Origin: Lineus longissimus
Lineage: Eukaryota > Nemertea > Pilidiophora > Heteronemertea > Lineidae
Length of the DNA: 60,000 nt
Reading direction: 5' to 3'
NCBI RefSeq assembly: GCF_910592395.1
Contig: NC_088321.1
Location: 188,001 to 248,000 of the forward strand
Shown here: piece by piece, positions 1-9,624 of the stretch
How positions within the stretch are numbered: the stretch's first letter is position 1
How the letters are laid out: each line of letters begins with the position of its first letter
The notes under the pieces: generated by a model
What the model was told of the DNA's origin: nothing
The model's input: only the letters and a program-made list of their open reading frames with translations
Database searches by the model: none
Translations under genes and position numbers: made by a program

Positions 1-209
1 TTGAAAAGGTAAATGATTAAAAAGTTTCTAATATCGAATTTATCCCTTGAAAATAAACAAATAAACAAATGAATAAATAAATAATAGACAAATCTGTCAG
101 AACACACACTAAGTGGAAGGTTATCAATTATTTCCCCTGGCATGAAAACGGAGCACAAATGTGTAAGTTAAAAATATAATTTAGAATATCATAAATATGA
201 GCGAATACT

Positions 210-388
210 GGATCCACTCTCCATTAAGATCCCCAACCCGACAATACCCGATTCGTACCACCACCTCGATGGGTAGAGTCTAAACAGCTGAACACAATAG
301 TAGGCCTTTCGCAGCCATAAAAGGGGTGGGATTTCAGAAAAGAGTAGAAATCAGGTATTGTCGGGTTTGGGATCTTATTGGTGAGTTG
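210..388. mobile_element. hairpin (foldback) MITE-like element
   Basis: The two ends are inverted copies of each other over about 40 bases. The left arm reads ATTAAGATCCCCAACCCGAC (about 223-242) and the right arm carries its complement in GTCGGGTTTGGGATCTTA (about 361-378), with similarity running outward to the TCCACTC/GAGTTGA borders. The interior of about 100 bases has no open frame. This fits a small non-autonomous DNA transposon. No clear target-site duplication is visible, so the superfamily is open. No second copy was noticed in the window. Confidence 0.6.
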
Positions 389-1066
389 ATACAGTATTTT
401 TGTTTGAAATGGCCCGGGGATGAAAATACAAATGACACGAAGAAAAAAAGGTTCACATTAGATAACAGTGAACCTTTGTGATAACATTAAATTCTCACGA
501 AAAAAGGTGATATTTGCTAACCTAACAATCCCATCAAGTTTATAACATTGTATAGCGGCCCACTAGAGATACATGTAGTATCATGAAACTGGGTCCGTTA
601 AAGAATCTGTACGGGCGTTTTGGATTCAATAACAAATGAACAACAACTGTAACACCTCGATATCTGACGATATCAATATTTTTCAGATGATATCAATGTC
701 TTTGTGCGTTATTATGGATAAAGAAAATATACTTTTAATGGAATGTCCCCTGGGAAGGCTCGGCCTTTTCTTGATGGATTAGCACAGCCGCGTGTTGCTA
801 GTCATTATTCACTTTGCAGACATTTCGACAATTTATGTCATTTATCAAATAAATCATTATTAGTGTGGACATTAGCTCGCCCTCTATTGTCTAGCACCTG
901 AGCTAAAAGAGGTAACATCTATAATAGATGAGGGTCAACACTAACTAAAGTGGATGAGACGTTTAATGTTTGCTTTGGAAGCTTTTCCGTTTTCATTTAT
1001 TTATACGTTATATGACAAGTGGCGCCGACGCTGAAGAAATCTTTTTAATAATCGGGAAATGAGAGT
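389..1066. other. non-coding stretch, nothing recognised
   Basis: No exon with usable splice signals was seen. The only local structure is a small hairpin near 448-477 (GGTTCAC ... GTGAACC) and repeated GATATCA motifs near 660-695. Confidence 0.5.
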
Positions 1067-1068
1067 AA

Positions 1069-1200
1069 CTACAGTGGAACCTCCCTTAGCAGACACCTCT
1101 GTATTAAGGACACCCTCTATAATAAAGACACTAGTTTTAGTCGCAAATTGGTTGTTGCCTTTCAACAGTGACGTATTCAACATGGCCGCCACTATACCTG
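1069..1200 (+). mobile_element. partial TIR element, CAGTGGAACCTC end
   Basis: Begins with CAGTGGAACCTCCCTTAGCA and continues with short phrases such as ATTAAGGACACCCTCTATAA and CGCAAATTGGTTGTTG. The same phrases occur in the reverse complement of 58896-59144, so this is one end of the same dispersed family. The end sequence resembles the CAGTNGAACCTC termini common on pogo/Tigger-like non-autonomous elements; that assignment is by resemblance only. Only the left part is preserved here. Confidence 0.5.
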
Positions 1201-1660
1201 GGTAAATGGACCAATACCTTCACATGTGTCTATTTCTATATCAAACATGGCGAACACCTCAGTATTGTTTTCAATCCTACTCCTGTTTTTCAGTCGTTTC
1301 TCCAATAGACCAAATAATGGGCAGGAAAAATCACATTTATCCTGAAGCTTACATTTAAATCTGACAATTCTGTGGGGTTTTTATCTCTATGGCTTTCTTG
1401 TGAGGTTTTCATTGTATTATATGTTCACTTTACTGTATACTTTACCCCTGGACGCCAAACAAACCATCCTCAACGATAACCAACAAAACATGATCAATAT
1501 AATCGTTTATTGAATTTGTTCCAAATTTGTTTGTGATTCATATAGATCTTTCCACTCGTTGTTAGCAATACCAGGTTCCAAAGTGTTTGTTTACATTGAA
1601 TACCAAACTGGATGGAAAGATTTAGTTGTCTTCTCGATACAAACCCAGAGAAGGACGACA
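1201..1660. other. non-coding stretch
   Basis: AT-rich sequence with no recognisable exon or repeat. It ends at the 13-bp array. Confidence 0.4.
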
Positions 1661-1863
1661 CTGCGCACACCTATTGCGCCCACCTACTGCGCGCACCTAC
1701 TGCGCACACCTACTGAGCACGCCTACTGCGCACACCTACTGCGCACACCTACTGCGCACACCTATTGCGCCCACCTACTGCGCACACCTACTGCGCACAC
1801 CTACTGCGCACACCTACTGCGCACACCTATTGCGCCCACCTACTGCGCACACCTACTGCGCAG
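1661..1863. repeat. 13-bp minisatellite, about 15-16 copies
   Basis: Head-to-tail copies of a 13-base unit, CACCTACTGCGCA, with variants CTATTGCGCC and CTACTGAGCAC. Because 13 is not a multiple of three, all three frames are cycled and open frames arise in more than one register with a 13-residue periodic peptide. That is a by-product of the array and not evidence for a protein. Copy differences are few, which suggests recent amplification. Confidence 0.95.
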
Positions 1864-2006
1864 ACATAAAACAAGGCAAATGCATTTTATATTGAAAATA
1901 ATGATCGTTTTAGAATATGTTGCGCTGATGTAATGATAACTTCAACACATGACATTGGTTTTTTATGCTTTGAATACACGCCCTGCCGTATCATTACCAC
2001 CCCTTA

Positions 2007-2550
2007 GCGCGAGATTGAATGACCACAGAAGTTGTGTTATTCACTAGCAATCGAGCTGCAAGTTGCAAACAGATCATATCAATAAGGATCATCGTTCATC
2101 ACGGGAACTTGCGCGTTTATTTTAGTTTTGATCTCTGCACCGGGTATCGAGGTTCGAGTGTGCTAAATACACACCCACCCATGTCAATATCACACCTGAG
2201 CACGAGATTGAAAGACCACATAAGTTACGTTCTTCGGGAATCAGTCTTGCACGAGCGACCGGGCTGTGACTTACAAAGAGAATATCAATAGTTGGGAGGA
2301 CTCCTGCTCATCACGTGAACTCCAGGGCTTTACCGTTTTTTCATTTTCGAGTTCAAGGAGCGAGAATCTTTTGTGGAACATCCACGCCCACCCGAGTCAA
2401 TATTACATCTGAGCACGAGATTGAAAGACCACATAAGTGACGTCGTTAAGGGCACAGTCTCTAACGAGCGATCGGGCTGCGAGTTAGAAAGAGAATATCA
2501 AATAGTTAGCAGGAGTACCACTCATTTCGGGAACTTGCCGATTGTGTTTA
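2007..2550 (+). repeat. three diverged direct repeats of about 190-215 bp
   Basis: Three tandem blocks share the anchor GAGATTGAANGACCACANAAGT (at about 2011, 2203 and 2417). Each is followed about 70 bases later by a second anchor resembling GGGCTGNGAGTTANAAAGAGA and then ATATCAATA. Spacing between anchors is 192 and 214 bases. Divergence between copies is much greater than in the minisatellites, so this is an older duplication. It lies immediately upstream of the candidate secreted-peptide exon at 2604 and could be promoter-proximal sequence; that role is inference. Confidence 0.7.
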
Positions 2551-2603
2551 TTTCGTTTTCCTCGTCAGGAATAAAGTTGATCGGGAGGCGGCCGGAAGGG
2601 AAG

Positions 2604-2881
2604 ATGTGGAATACACTGTTTATCGTGTGTGTAACAATGTTATGTCTCTACACAGAAGGTACGGAGAGTTTTATCAATTCTATTTCTGTCTCAATAACTT
2701 AAAAAAACTTTTTTGACTTCAATCCATTTCGTTAAATGCGTGTTTTTTTATGTCGTTACGTGCATGTTTTCTCTCAATAGGTTGCTTAACACTTTTAAGA
2801 CCAGACGCCCATGTCTGTGTTGAGTTTAACTGTGGCTATTCCTGGTCTAAGATCTCGATGACAGTCCTAATGGACATCTAA
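2604..2881 (+). CDS. candidate two-exon small secreted peptide
   Basis: Exon 1 is 2604-2658: ATG followed by a hydrophobic stretch reading MWNTLFIVCVTMLCLYTE, which looks like a signal peptide, ending at a GAAG|GTACGG donor in phase 1. A polypyrimidine acceptor (TTTTCTCTCAATAG) ends at 2780. Exon 2 (2781-2881) joins in frame as G-CLTLLRPDAHVCVEFNCGYS and then stops at TAA 2879-2881, giving 51 residues with three cysteines after the putative cleavage site. No family was recognised. The 3' side runs straight into the repeat element at 2922, so the gene could be truncated, or exon 2 could be longer in an intact relative. No canonical polyadenylation signal follows. Splicing and secretion are inferred. 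Confidence 0.35.
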
Positions 2882-2921
2882 TCCTTAAAGATACTCAGAT
2901 CTGGTGTTATCTCACTGAGGC

Positions 2922-4215
2922 TATCAAGATTTGCCCTGATAAGACAGTTGAACAATGGGAATTCAGGTGCGAGCGGGCTTTGTTTAAAGACAATAGACCG
3001 TGTATTGGGCTAGACCTGAAGTCATTTAGGTCGAGGTGCGAGCGGGCTTTGTTTAAAGACAATAGACCGTGTATTGGGCTAGACCTGAAGTCATTTAGGT
3101 CGAGGTCCGAGCGGGCTTTGTTTAAAGACAATAGACCGTGTATTGGGCTAGACCTGAAGTCATTTAGGTCGAGGTGCGAGCGGGCTTTGTTTAAAGACAA
3201 TAGACCGTGTATTGGGCTAGACCTGAAGTCATTTAGGCCGAGGTGCGAGCGGGCTTTGTTTAGAGACAATAGATCGTGTATTGGGCTAGACCTGAAGTCA
3301 TTTAGGCCTAGGTGCGAGCGGGCTTTGTTTAAAGACAATAGACCGTGTATTGGGCTAGACCTGAAGTCATTTAGGCGTAGGTGCGAGCGGGCTTTGTTTA
3401 AAGATAATAGACCGTGTATTGGGCTAGGCCTGAAGTCATTTAGGCCTAGGTGCGAGCGGGCTTTGTTTAAAGACAATAGACCGTGTATTGGGCTAGACCT
3501 GAAGTCATTTAGGTCGAGGTGCGAGCGGGCTTTGTTTAAAGACAATAGACCGTGTATTGGGCTAGACCTGAAGTCATTTAGGTCGAGGTGCGAGCGGGCT
3601 TTGTCTAAAGACAATAGACCGTGTATTGGGCTAGACCAGAAGTCATTTAGGCCTCGGTGCGAGCGGGCTTTGTTTAAAGACAATAGACCATGTATTGGGC
3701 TAGACCAGAAGTCATTTAGGCCGAGGTGCGAGCGGGCTTTGTTTAAAGACAATAGACCGTGTATTGGGCTAGGCCTGAAGTCATTTAGGCCTAGGTGCGA
3801 GCGGGCTTTGTTTAAAGACAATAGACCGTGTATTGGGCTAGACCTGAAGTCATTAAGGCCGAGGTGCGAGCGGGCTTTGTTTAAAGACAATAGACCGTGT
3901 ATTGGGCTAGACCTGAAGTCATTTAGGCCTAGGTGCGAGCGGGCTTTGTTTAAAGACAATAGACCGTGTATTGGGCTAGACCTGAAGTCATTTAGGTCGA
4001 GGTGCGAGCGGGCTTTGTTTAAAGACAATCGACCGTGTATTGGGCTAGACCTGAAGTCATTTAGGCCAGGTGCGAGCGGGCTTTGTTTAAAGACAATAGA
4101 CCATGTATTGGGCTAGACCTGAAGTCATTTAGGCGTAGGTGCGAGCGGGCTTTGTTTAAAGACAATAGACCACGTATGAGCTCAGGCCTGAATTCTTTTA
4201 ACCGCGAGGTGATGG
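2922..4215 (+). mobile_element. family A dispersed repeat with internally expanded core
   Basis: The left flank (2922-2967, CTATCAAGATTTGCCCTGAT ... AACAATGGGAATTCAGG) and right flank (about 4180-4215, GCCTGAATTCTTTTAACC, GCGAGGTGATGGGCA) match the two halves of a short element found about eleven more times in the window. In the other copies these halves are separated by only one core unit, or two in the copy at 37.8 kb. Here the core is an 18-unit array. The element shows no terminal inverted repeat, no Pol III boxes and no coding capacity, so its class is unknown. Confidence 0.85.
2968..4200. repeat. 69-bp minisatellite, 17 full units plus one partial
   Basis: The unit starts TGCGAGCGGGCTTTGTTTAA and ends with GAAGTCATTTAGGTCGAGG. 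Units begin at 2968 and every 69 bases to 4140; one unit near 4059 is 68 bases and shifts the register. Since 69 is three times 23, both strands carry long open frames of 23-residue repeats (373 and 378 codons). Being open on both strands with matching periodicity shows that they are shadows of the array. Unit variants (GTCGAGG, GCCTAGG, GCCGAGG, GCGTAGG before the next unit) are interspersed. Confidence 0.97.
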
Positions 4216-5540
4216 GCAGAATTACACAATGTCATTATGGAAGCATTGCCTTGTTGGCAGAGCTGTACAGGTGAACCGACTACTCGCTAAACGCCTGATC
4301 GAACACAAAAAGGGTCCCAAATCAACAGTTAACAGACACTTACAAATTAACTGGAGACAATCGAAGTCAATTGGGATGAGGTCACAACTGATCATGTGGT
4401 TAGAACATGACTATACGAGGAAACGAGGCGACAAGCCGTCTCTAAACAGATACCATGACCTTTTCATAACCATGGTGTCGTATCAACAGCTTATTACGAT
4501 GATATTATTAGCTATTAGCATTGAGATGTTCCGTGTGTGTCAACTCTTAATCCTATCATTGTGTGACACAAAACTTGCATGTACAGCATGCTCTTAAGAC
4601 TGTACATCTTTGAGACACTTGACAATGCACAGTGTAGACAGTCCGAAATCTATTGAAGGAAGAACCAAAAAGGCACTTTAGAATATGACTTTTAGTTCAT
4701 AAGTAATTCAAGTTCTATTTTGTAATCGGGTGTGTACAGCGTTGATCGGCAGGCATGCTAACGCCCTGTTATGCGCTTGTTTTAAAATCACACGTCGTGA
4801 CGGCGGTCCTTTGCTTAAGAAGTTTGTTTGGCCACTGAACATTCATGGGTTTCACCTGGAACAAAGGCTCACAGTGGCTTATGGCATTATTCTTATAATG
4901 TGTCTGTATTTGTTATGATAAGGGGCTAATTCCTCTGTGTCAAAAAGCTCCATTGGTATGACTCGACCCAGTCGATTCGTCGCCACGAATTCAGAATTTG
5001 CTGCTTCTAAGACAGTTTAATGGATCGGTAAAAGAATGTTGCTTTTTAATGGACAGACGAGAACCAGACGTTAATCAGCTAACATAGATGATCACGTCCT
5101 CACATTCTCAGATAAAAAACCAGTCGGAATTTTGATTTCGCGAATATGGCAAAACCTCGTATCACAAAATCAGTCCGACTGTCAATGTCCTCGCCACTTC
5201 AAGCTTGCCCTTCCACTCGACTATACATGAATTGAACTCGGGCATTGGTTAGAAAAGTTGAAGAATACTTCCCATCCGATATTTTAAATGGGCATAAAAT
5301 CAGTCGGGTTTTCAGTCGATGCAGGTTCAAATTGAATTATAGGCGACATTAATTGAAATGATGTCGTTCATCACCACGTTCTCCAACTAACAGCTTTCAG
5401 TCGGAGACGGTGTTTACAAATGGACCATTAACACTGTTTTCAAAATCATTCCGAATGTAGCGACCATGAGTGCTGGTTAATTAGAGCTAATCCTTCAACG
5501 ATAGATGAAATTTATTGCCGCATTTCACTCTTATACACAG
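4216..5540. other. non-coding stretch between arrays
   Basis: Open frames here are short (up to about 120 codons near 4229-4597) and lack splice context or recognisable composition. The phrase CAGTCGG(A/G) recurs several times between 5120 and 5410, suggesting an old degraded repeat. Nothing else can be supported. Confidence 0.4.
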
Positions 5541-5690
5541 GCGGTTGGTATAACAAGGAGAGCTGCGAGAGTTTAGGCTTTCGGAGTGGAAACATGAGCG
5601 CGTGTCATCTCTGAGGTCCTGGAATCTATTCCCTGTTGTTCCTGGTATACTTATCTGATAGAGAGGAACCAACTCAATTGGTTATTTCAG
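5541..5690 (+). pseudogene. possible relic exon of a pectinacetylesterase/Notum-like hydrolase
   Basis: A good acceptor (TTTCACTCTTATACACAG, ending 5540) is followed by a frame reading GGWYNKESCESLGFRSGN. This resembles the GGW(Y/C)...N(K/R)E(S/N)C segment around the start of the catalytic fold in Notum and plant pectinacetylesterases. A TGA follows within 25 codons. In the next frames there are short stretches (RVSSLRSW, then PGIL, then LSDREEP) in the order expected for the same region. This would mean at least two frameshifts. The match is short and by eye, so it may be chance. Confidence 0.2.
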
Positions 5691-5693
5691 CAT

Positions 5694-5917
5694 GCATTGG
5701 GGGCGTAACTACCAAACCGCATTTAGGGCGTATGGGGTGCATTGGGGGGCGTAACTACCAAACGGCCTTTACAGCGTATGTGGGCATGCATTGGGGGCGT
5801 AACTACCAAACGGCCTTTACAGCGTTTGGGGGCGTGCATTGGGGGCGTAACTACCAAACGGCCTTTACAGCGTTTGGGGGCGTGCATTGGGGGCGTAACT
5901 ACCAAACGCCATAAAGG
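5694..5917. repeat. 48-bp minisatellite, about 5 copies
   Basis: The unit begins GCATTGGGGGCGTAACTACC and continues AAACGGCCTTTACAGCG. Unit starts are at 5694, 5739, 5788, 5836 and 5884. The first two units are more divergent and the last three nearly identical, suggesting growth from the right-hand side. Periodic open frames on both strands follow from 48 being a multiple of three. Confidence 0.95.
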
Positions 5918-6002
5918 AACGAAACAAATCTAGGGATTCAATTTCAAATTGCCTTATTTGGCATTGTCTGAAAAATGAAGACTACCTCTGCCCCTTAACT
6001 GT

Positions 6003-6112
6003 CAGTTAGCTCAATACATGGTCGATTGTCTTCAAACAAAGCCCGCTGGCATTTAGGCCTAAACCGCCATTGTTCTACTATCTTATCAAAAGGCTGGAAA
6101 AGACTTGCTAGT
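6003..6112 (-). mobile_element. family A dispersed repeat, partial copy
   Basis: In reverse orientation it shows the family A phrases: CAATACATGGTCGATTGTCT, CAAAGCCCGCT, CCATTGTTCTACTATCTTAT and the end near CTTGCTAG. The outer flanks are degraded. Confidence 0.75.
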
Positions 6113-6454
6113 CTGGCTAAAACACGATTTTCCTTCTATGCCTAAGACCATTAGAAGCTACACACCCTTTAAGGCGGAGATTATCTTCACTGGAAGACAA
6201 AAAATGAATACTCCTTAAACTTCATAGGTGAGCCAGGACGAAAGCTTCAATATGTAGGCCAACGTTAATAGGCTTAGGAATTCTCTCCGTGTTTTTCCTC
6301 CTACAAACGGACCGGAAAGAGAAGCGTCTCTTTCGTGTGGGAGTTAGCCGCTTATTCTCAGACATCATCGTTGGCTCGATAATGCCTCTAACGTATCCCG
6401 TGTGAAGCATGAGCAACTATCTCACTCACCTTTTGCTCTCGCGCAATAACGCTG

Positions 6455-6660
6455 TGAACCCGCAAATTTTTCGCGGGTGTTGTATTTCGCGAATAATATT
6501 GTTTCGCGAAAATAAAGATCGCGAACATTTATTCTTTCATAGGAAAACAGGAAGAAACTTTGTAGTCAAAACTGAGAAAATTTGAATATATTTAGAAATT
6601 GATTCGCGAAAATTAAGATCGCGAAAATCGCAAAAATTTAAATTTTGATTGAAAAATATC
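6455..6660. repeat. CGCGAA-rich dispersed repeat, copy 1
   Basis: Contains CGCGGGTGTTGTATTTCGCG and four more TTCGCGAA/GATCGCGAA motifs in AT-rich sequence. A second copy with the same CGGGTGTT...TTTCGCGAA opening lies at 45735-45840. Loosely similar AT-rich sequence with GCGA(A/T) motifs is at 19100-19200 and 28950-29100. No coding potential; the class is unknown. Confidence 0.55.
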
Positions 6661-8480
6661 TAAACTTTCTTGGCAAATCATTTTGAACGTTTCCACAAAA
6701 ATATGATTGCTATTCAAACTTATAACAATAAACCAAGAATAGTCAGTCTATGGCATTTAGAGAATTGAACTTTTTGCAAAATTGATGCGAATTTAGCAAA
6801 TATAAGCCTGTTGCAGAAAATATATATTCCATATATATTTTCTATATATCTTATTTTCTATTTATTCATAAAATATTTTCTCTAACAGGCTAATATTTGC
6901 TCCGTCACAATACAGAGAACTATAGAGAACTAAGCTTTGAACAGAATCCAAGAATAGCCAGCTATTTGATGTTGAGGGAAAAGCGAACTTTATGACAATG
7001 TGAATTGTTCGACTAAGTGCACGGTATCTACTTTTAAATGATGTTCTACTTGATAAAAACACTTTGAAACGTTTACATTACAGGAAAGAAAAGTTGAGTA
7101 CAAGTATTATAAAAAATAAACCGACAAATAATTCGTCGCTCTGAGGTTGTAACCAGGATAATACGTTTGAAGATAAAACCGATTCATCTCTTAGCCTGGT
7201 TCAGCTTTGAAATGTGTAATGAGATAACTGCACTCACACCAGACGCCTACAAACTGACGTTTCTTGATCTGATCACACGCCACAAAAACAATTAATTTGA
7301 AACCAGCAGATGGATAACAATACGTCTCGATATGAATCGATTAAAGTTTAGAGTTATCGCTACTCGATAAGTTGGATAACCGCCACGACGCCTACATCTC
7401 GATTTAAAAAAAAAATTCTTTTATCGAAATGGAAAAATGAAAGATCTGCAGAGATATCACGTGGTATCACGTGGTGTAGCGTTGCATTCGCTACAACTGA
7501 CGTCAGGCTTTCATGATGGTCGATAACCCTTAACTGGTGCAATGTTATGCGTGTCTTCGTTATTGACCGAGTGTTTCTCTTCATCGTTTAAAGAACGCTG
7601 AAAGATAGATGATTTCGGTGTTTCCCCATATTTAGAAAACGTTATCTCTCTGGCTGGCTATTGTGTTGGAAACACTGGACTGTGGCGAACAACCACATAT
7701 ATTACACCTGCAAGGACAAATAGACGAAATGAACATGCCAAGAATGCGCTGGGGACGAGCCTAGTTTGGCATGACAGCGACCTCTATCGGAGGTGAAAAT
7801 CATTAAGAGATAGCGGGTTGGTACATCGTGTTTAATTACCGTAACGGATCCCACAATGCTTACTTAGCTTAGGGATATTTTCCGCAATTAAATATTAATT
7901 CCGCTCGTGCTACGTGGCGTTCCCCGTTTAAATAAACCCCAGGCAAATAGGAGTGACTAAATTCACTAAAACAATTTCTTTTCTTTTTTAGAATAAAGTT
8001 TGACATACAAACCAAATACATGTAAAATTTTAGACGTGGAAAATGCTGCATTGTGAACGAAATGGCATCGTTAATGCAAAGGAAAGATAACAAACAATGG
8101 TTTCTAACGCTGACACATGGGTTCGTCAACAAACCTTTTAACAGTACTTTATTCACGTGTGTCGGTAACGTCTAGCTTCAGGCAATTGAAGTCCAACTAA
8201 TGTTACCGGTTGTTACGCTGCAAACTGCGTATTCATTCGAAATAAACTTTCATTTTTGAATGTACTTTCACCTTTAAACTCGTTTGCCTATCCGCCTGCT
8301 TTTGTAGATCCATGGATGAGAGTTCCATCATAGGCTCATTGACGATGGCTCCCATACAAATGAACGAATGCCTCAAAGTACAAACCCATTTGAGTAACTG
8401 TCTTCTGAATTCTGTAGAATAAGGAGAATCACCTATTCTAATTGAAATTCTTTGAAAGCCCGTCAAAATATCTATAACGG
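6661..8480. other. AT-rich non-coding stretch with an inverted repeat
   Basis: An inverted repeat of about 28 bases lies at 6797-6825 (AGCAAATATAAGCCTGTTGC) and 6873-6901 (its complement, ...CTAACAGGCTAATATTTGCT). It flanks a 50-base ATAT-rich loop. A direct repeat of CCAAGAATAGYCAG lies on either side (about 6735 and 6948). No exons were recognised from 7100 to 8480. Confidence 0.5.
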
Positions 8481-9590
8481 ATTCCATCCATGGATCAAAG
8501 ATGGGCCCCATGTAGATACGACCACGGGTTCCATCCATGGATCAAAGATGGGGCCCCATTTAGATACGACCACGGGTTCCATCCATGGATCAAAGATGGG
8601 CCTCATGTAGATACGACCACGGGTTCCATCCATGGATCAAAGATGGGCCCCATGTAGATACGACCACGGGTTCCATCCATGGATCAAAGATGGGCCCCAT
8701 GTAGATACGACCACGGGTTCCATCCATGGATCAAAGATGGGCCCCATTTAGATACGACCACGGGTTCCATCCATGGATCAAAGATGGTCCCCATTTAGAT
8801 ACGACCACGGGTTCCATCCATGGATCAAAGATGGGCCCCATGTAGGTACGACCACGGGTTCCATCCATTGATCAAAGATGGGCCCCATTTAGATACGACC
8901 ACGGGTTCCATCCATGGATCAAAGATGGTCCCCATTTAGATACGACTACGGGTTCCATCCATGGATCAAAGATGGGCCCCATGGTAGATACGACCACGGG
9001 TTCCATCCATGGATCAAAGATGGGCCCCATGTAGATACGACCACGGGTTCCATCCATGGATCAAAGATGGGCCCCATTTATATACGACCACGGGTTCCAT
9101 CCATGGATCAAAGATGGTCCCCATTTAGATACGACCACGGGTTCCGTCCATGGATCAAAGATGGGCCCCATGTAGATACGACCACGGGTTCCATCCATTG
9201 ATCAAAGATGGGCCCCATTTAGATACGACCACGGGTTCCATCCATTGATCAAAGATGGGCCCCATTTAGATACGACCACGGGTTCCATCCATTGATCAAA
9301 GATGGGCCCCATTTAGATACGACCACGGGTTCCATCCATTGATCAAAGATGGGCCCCATTTAGATACGACCACGGGTTCCATCCATGGATCAAAGATGGT
9401 CCCCATTTAGATACGACTACGGGTTCCATCCATGGATCAAAGATGGGCCCCATGGTAGATACGACCACGGGTTCCATCCATGGATCAAAGATGGGCCCCA
9501 TGGTAGATACGACCACGGGTTCCATCCATTGATCAAAGATGGGCCCCATGGTAGATACGACCACGGGTTCCATCCATTGATCTATGATGG
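8481..9590. repeat. 47-bp minisatellite (array 1), about 23 copies
   Basis: The unit begins GTTCCATCCATGGATCAAAG and continues ATGGGCCCCATGTAGATACGACCACGG. It contains the palindromes ATCCATGGAT and GGGCCC. Units vary at defined positions: CATGG/CATTG, GGGCCCC/GGTCCCC, ATGTAG/ATTTAG/ATGGTAG, and GACCACGG/GACTACGG. The rare pair GACTACGG then ATGGTAG occurs at about 8941 and again at 9412, 471 bases apart. Another block (GGTCCCC, TGTAG, CATTG order) repeats at a seven-unit spacing, so the history is a mosaic of block duplications. Sequence after 9575 breaks the unit with inverted fragments (CATCTATCCATGGATAGG). Confidence 0.97.
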
Positions 9591-9624
9591 GGATTCTCCA
9601 TCATCTATCCATGGATAGGCCCAT

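Noticed and set aside
2907-4116. Open frames of 373 and 378 codons on opposite strands
   Set aside because: They are the 69-bp array read in 23-residue steps on both strands. No start context, no non-repetitive domain.
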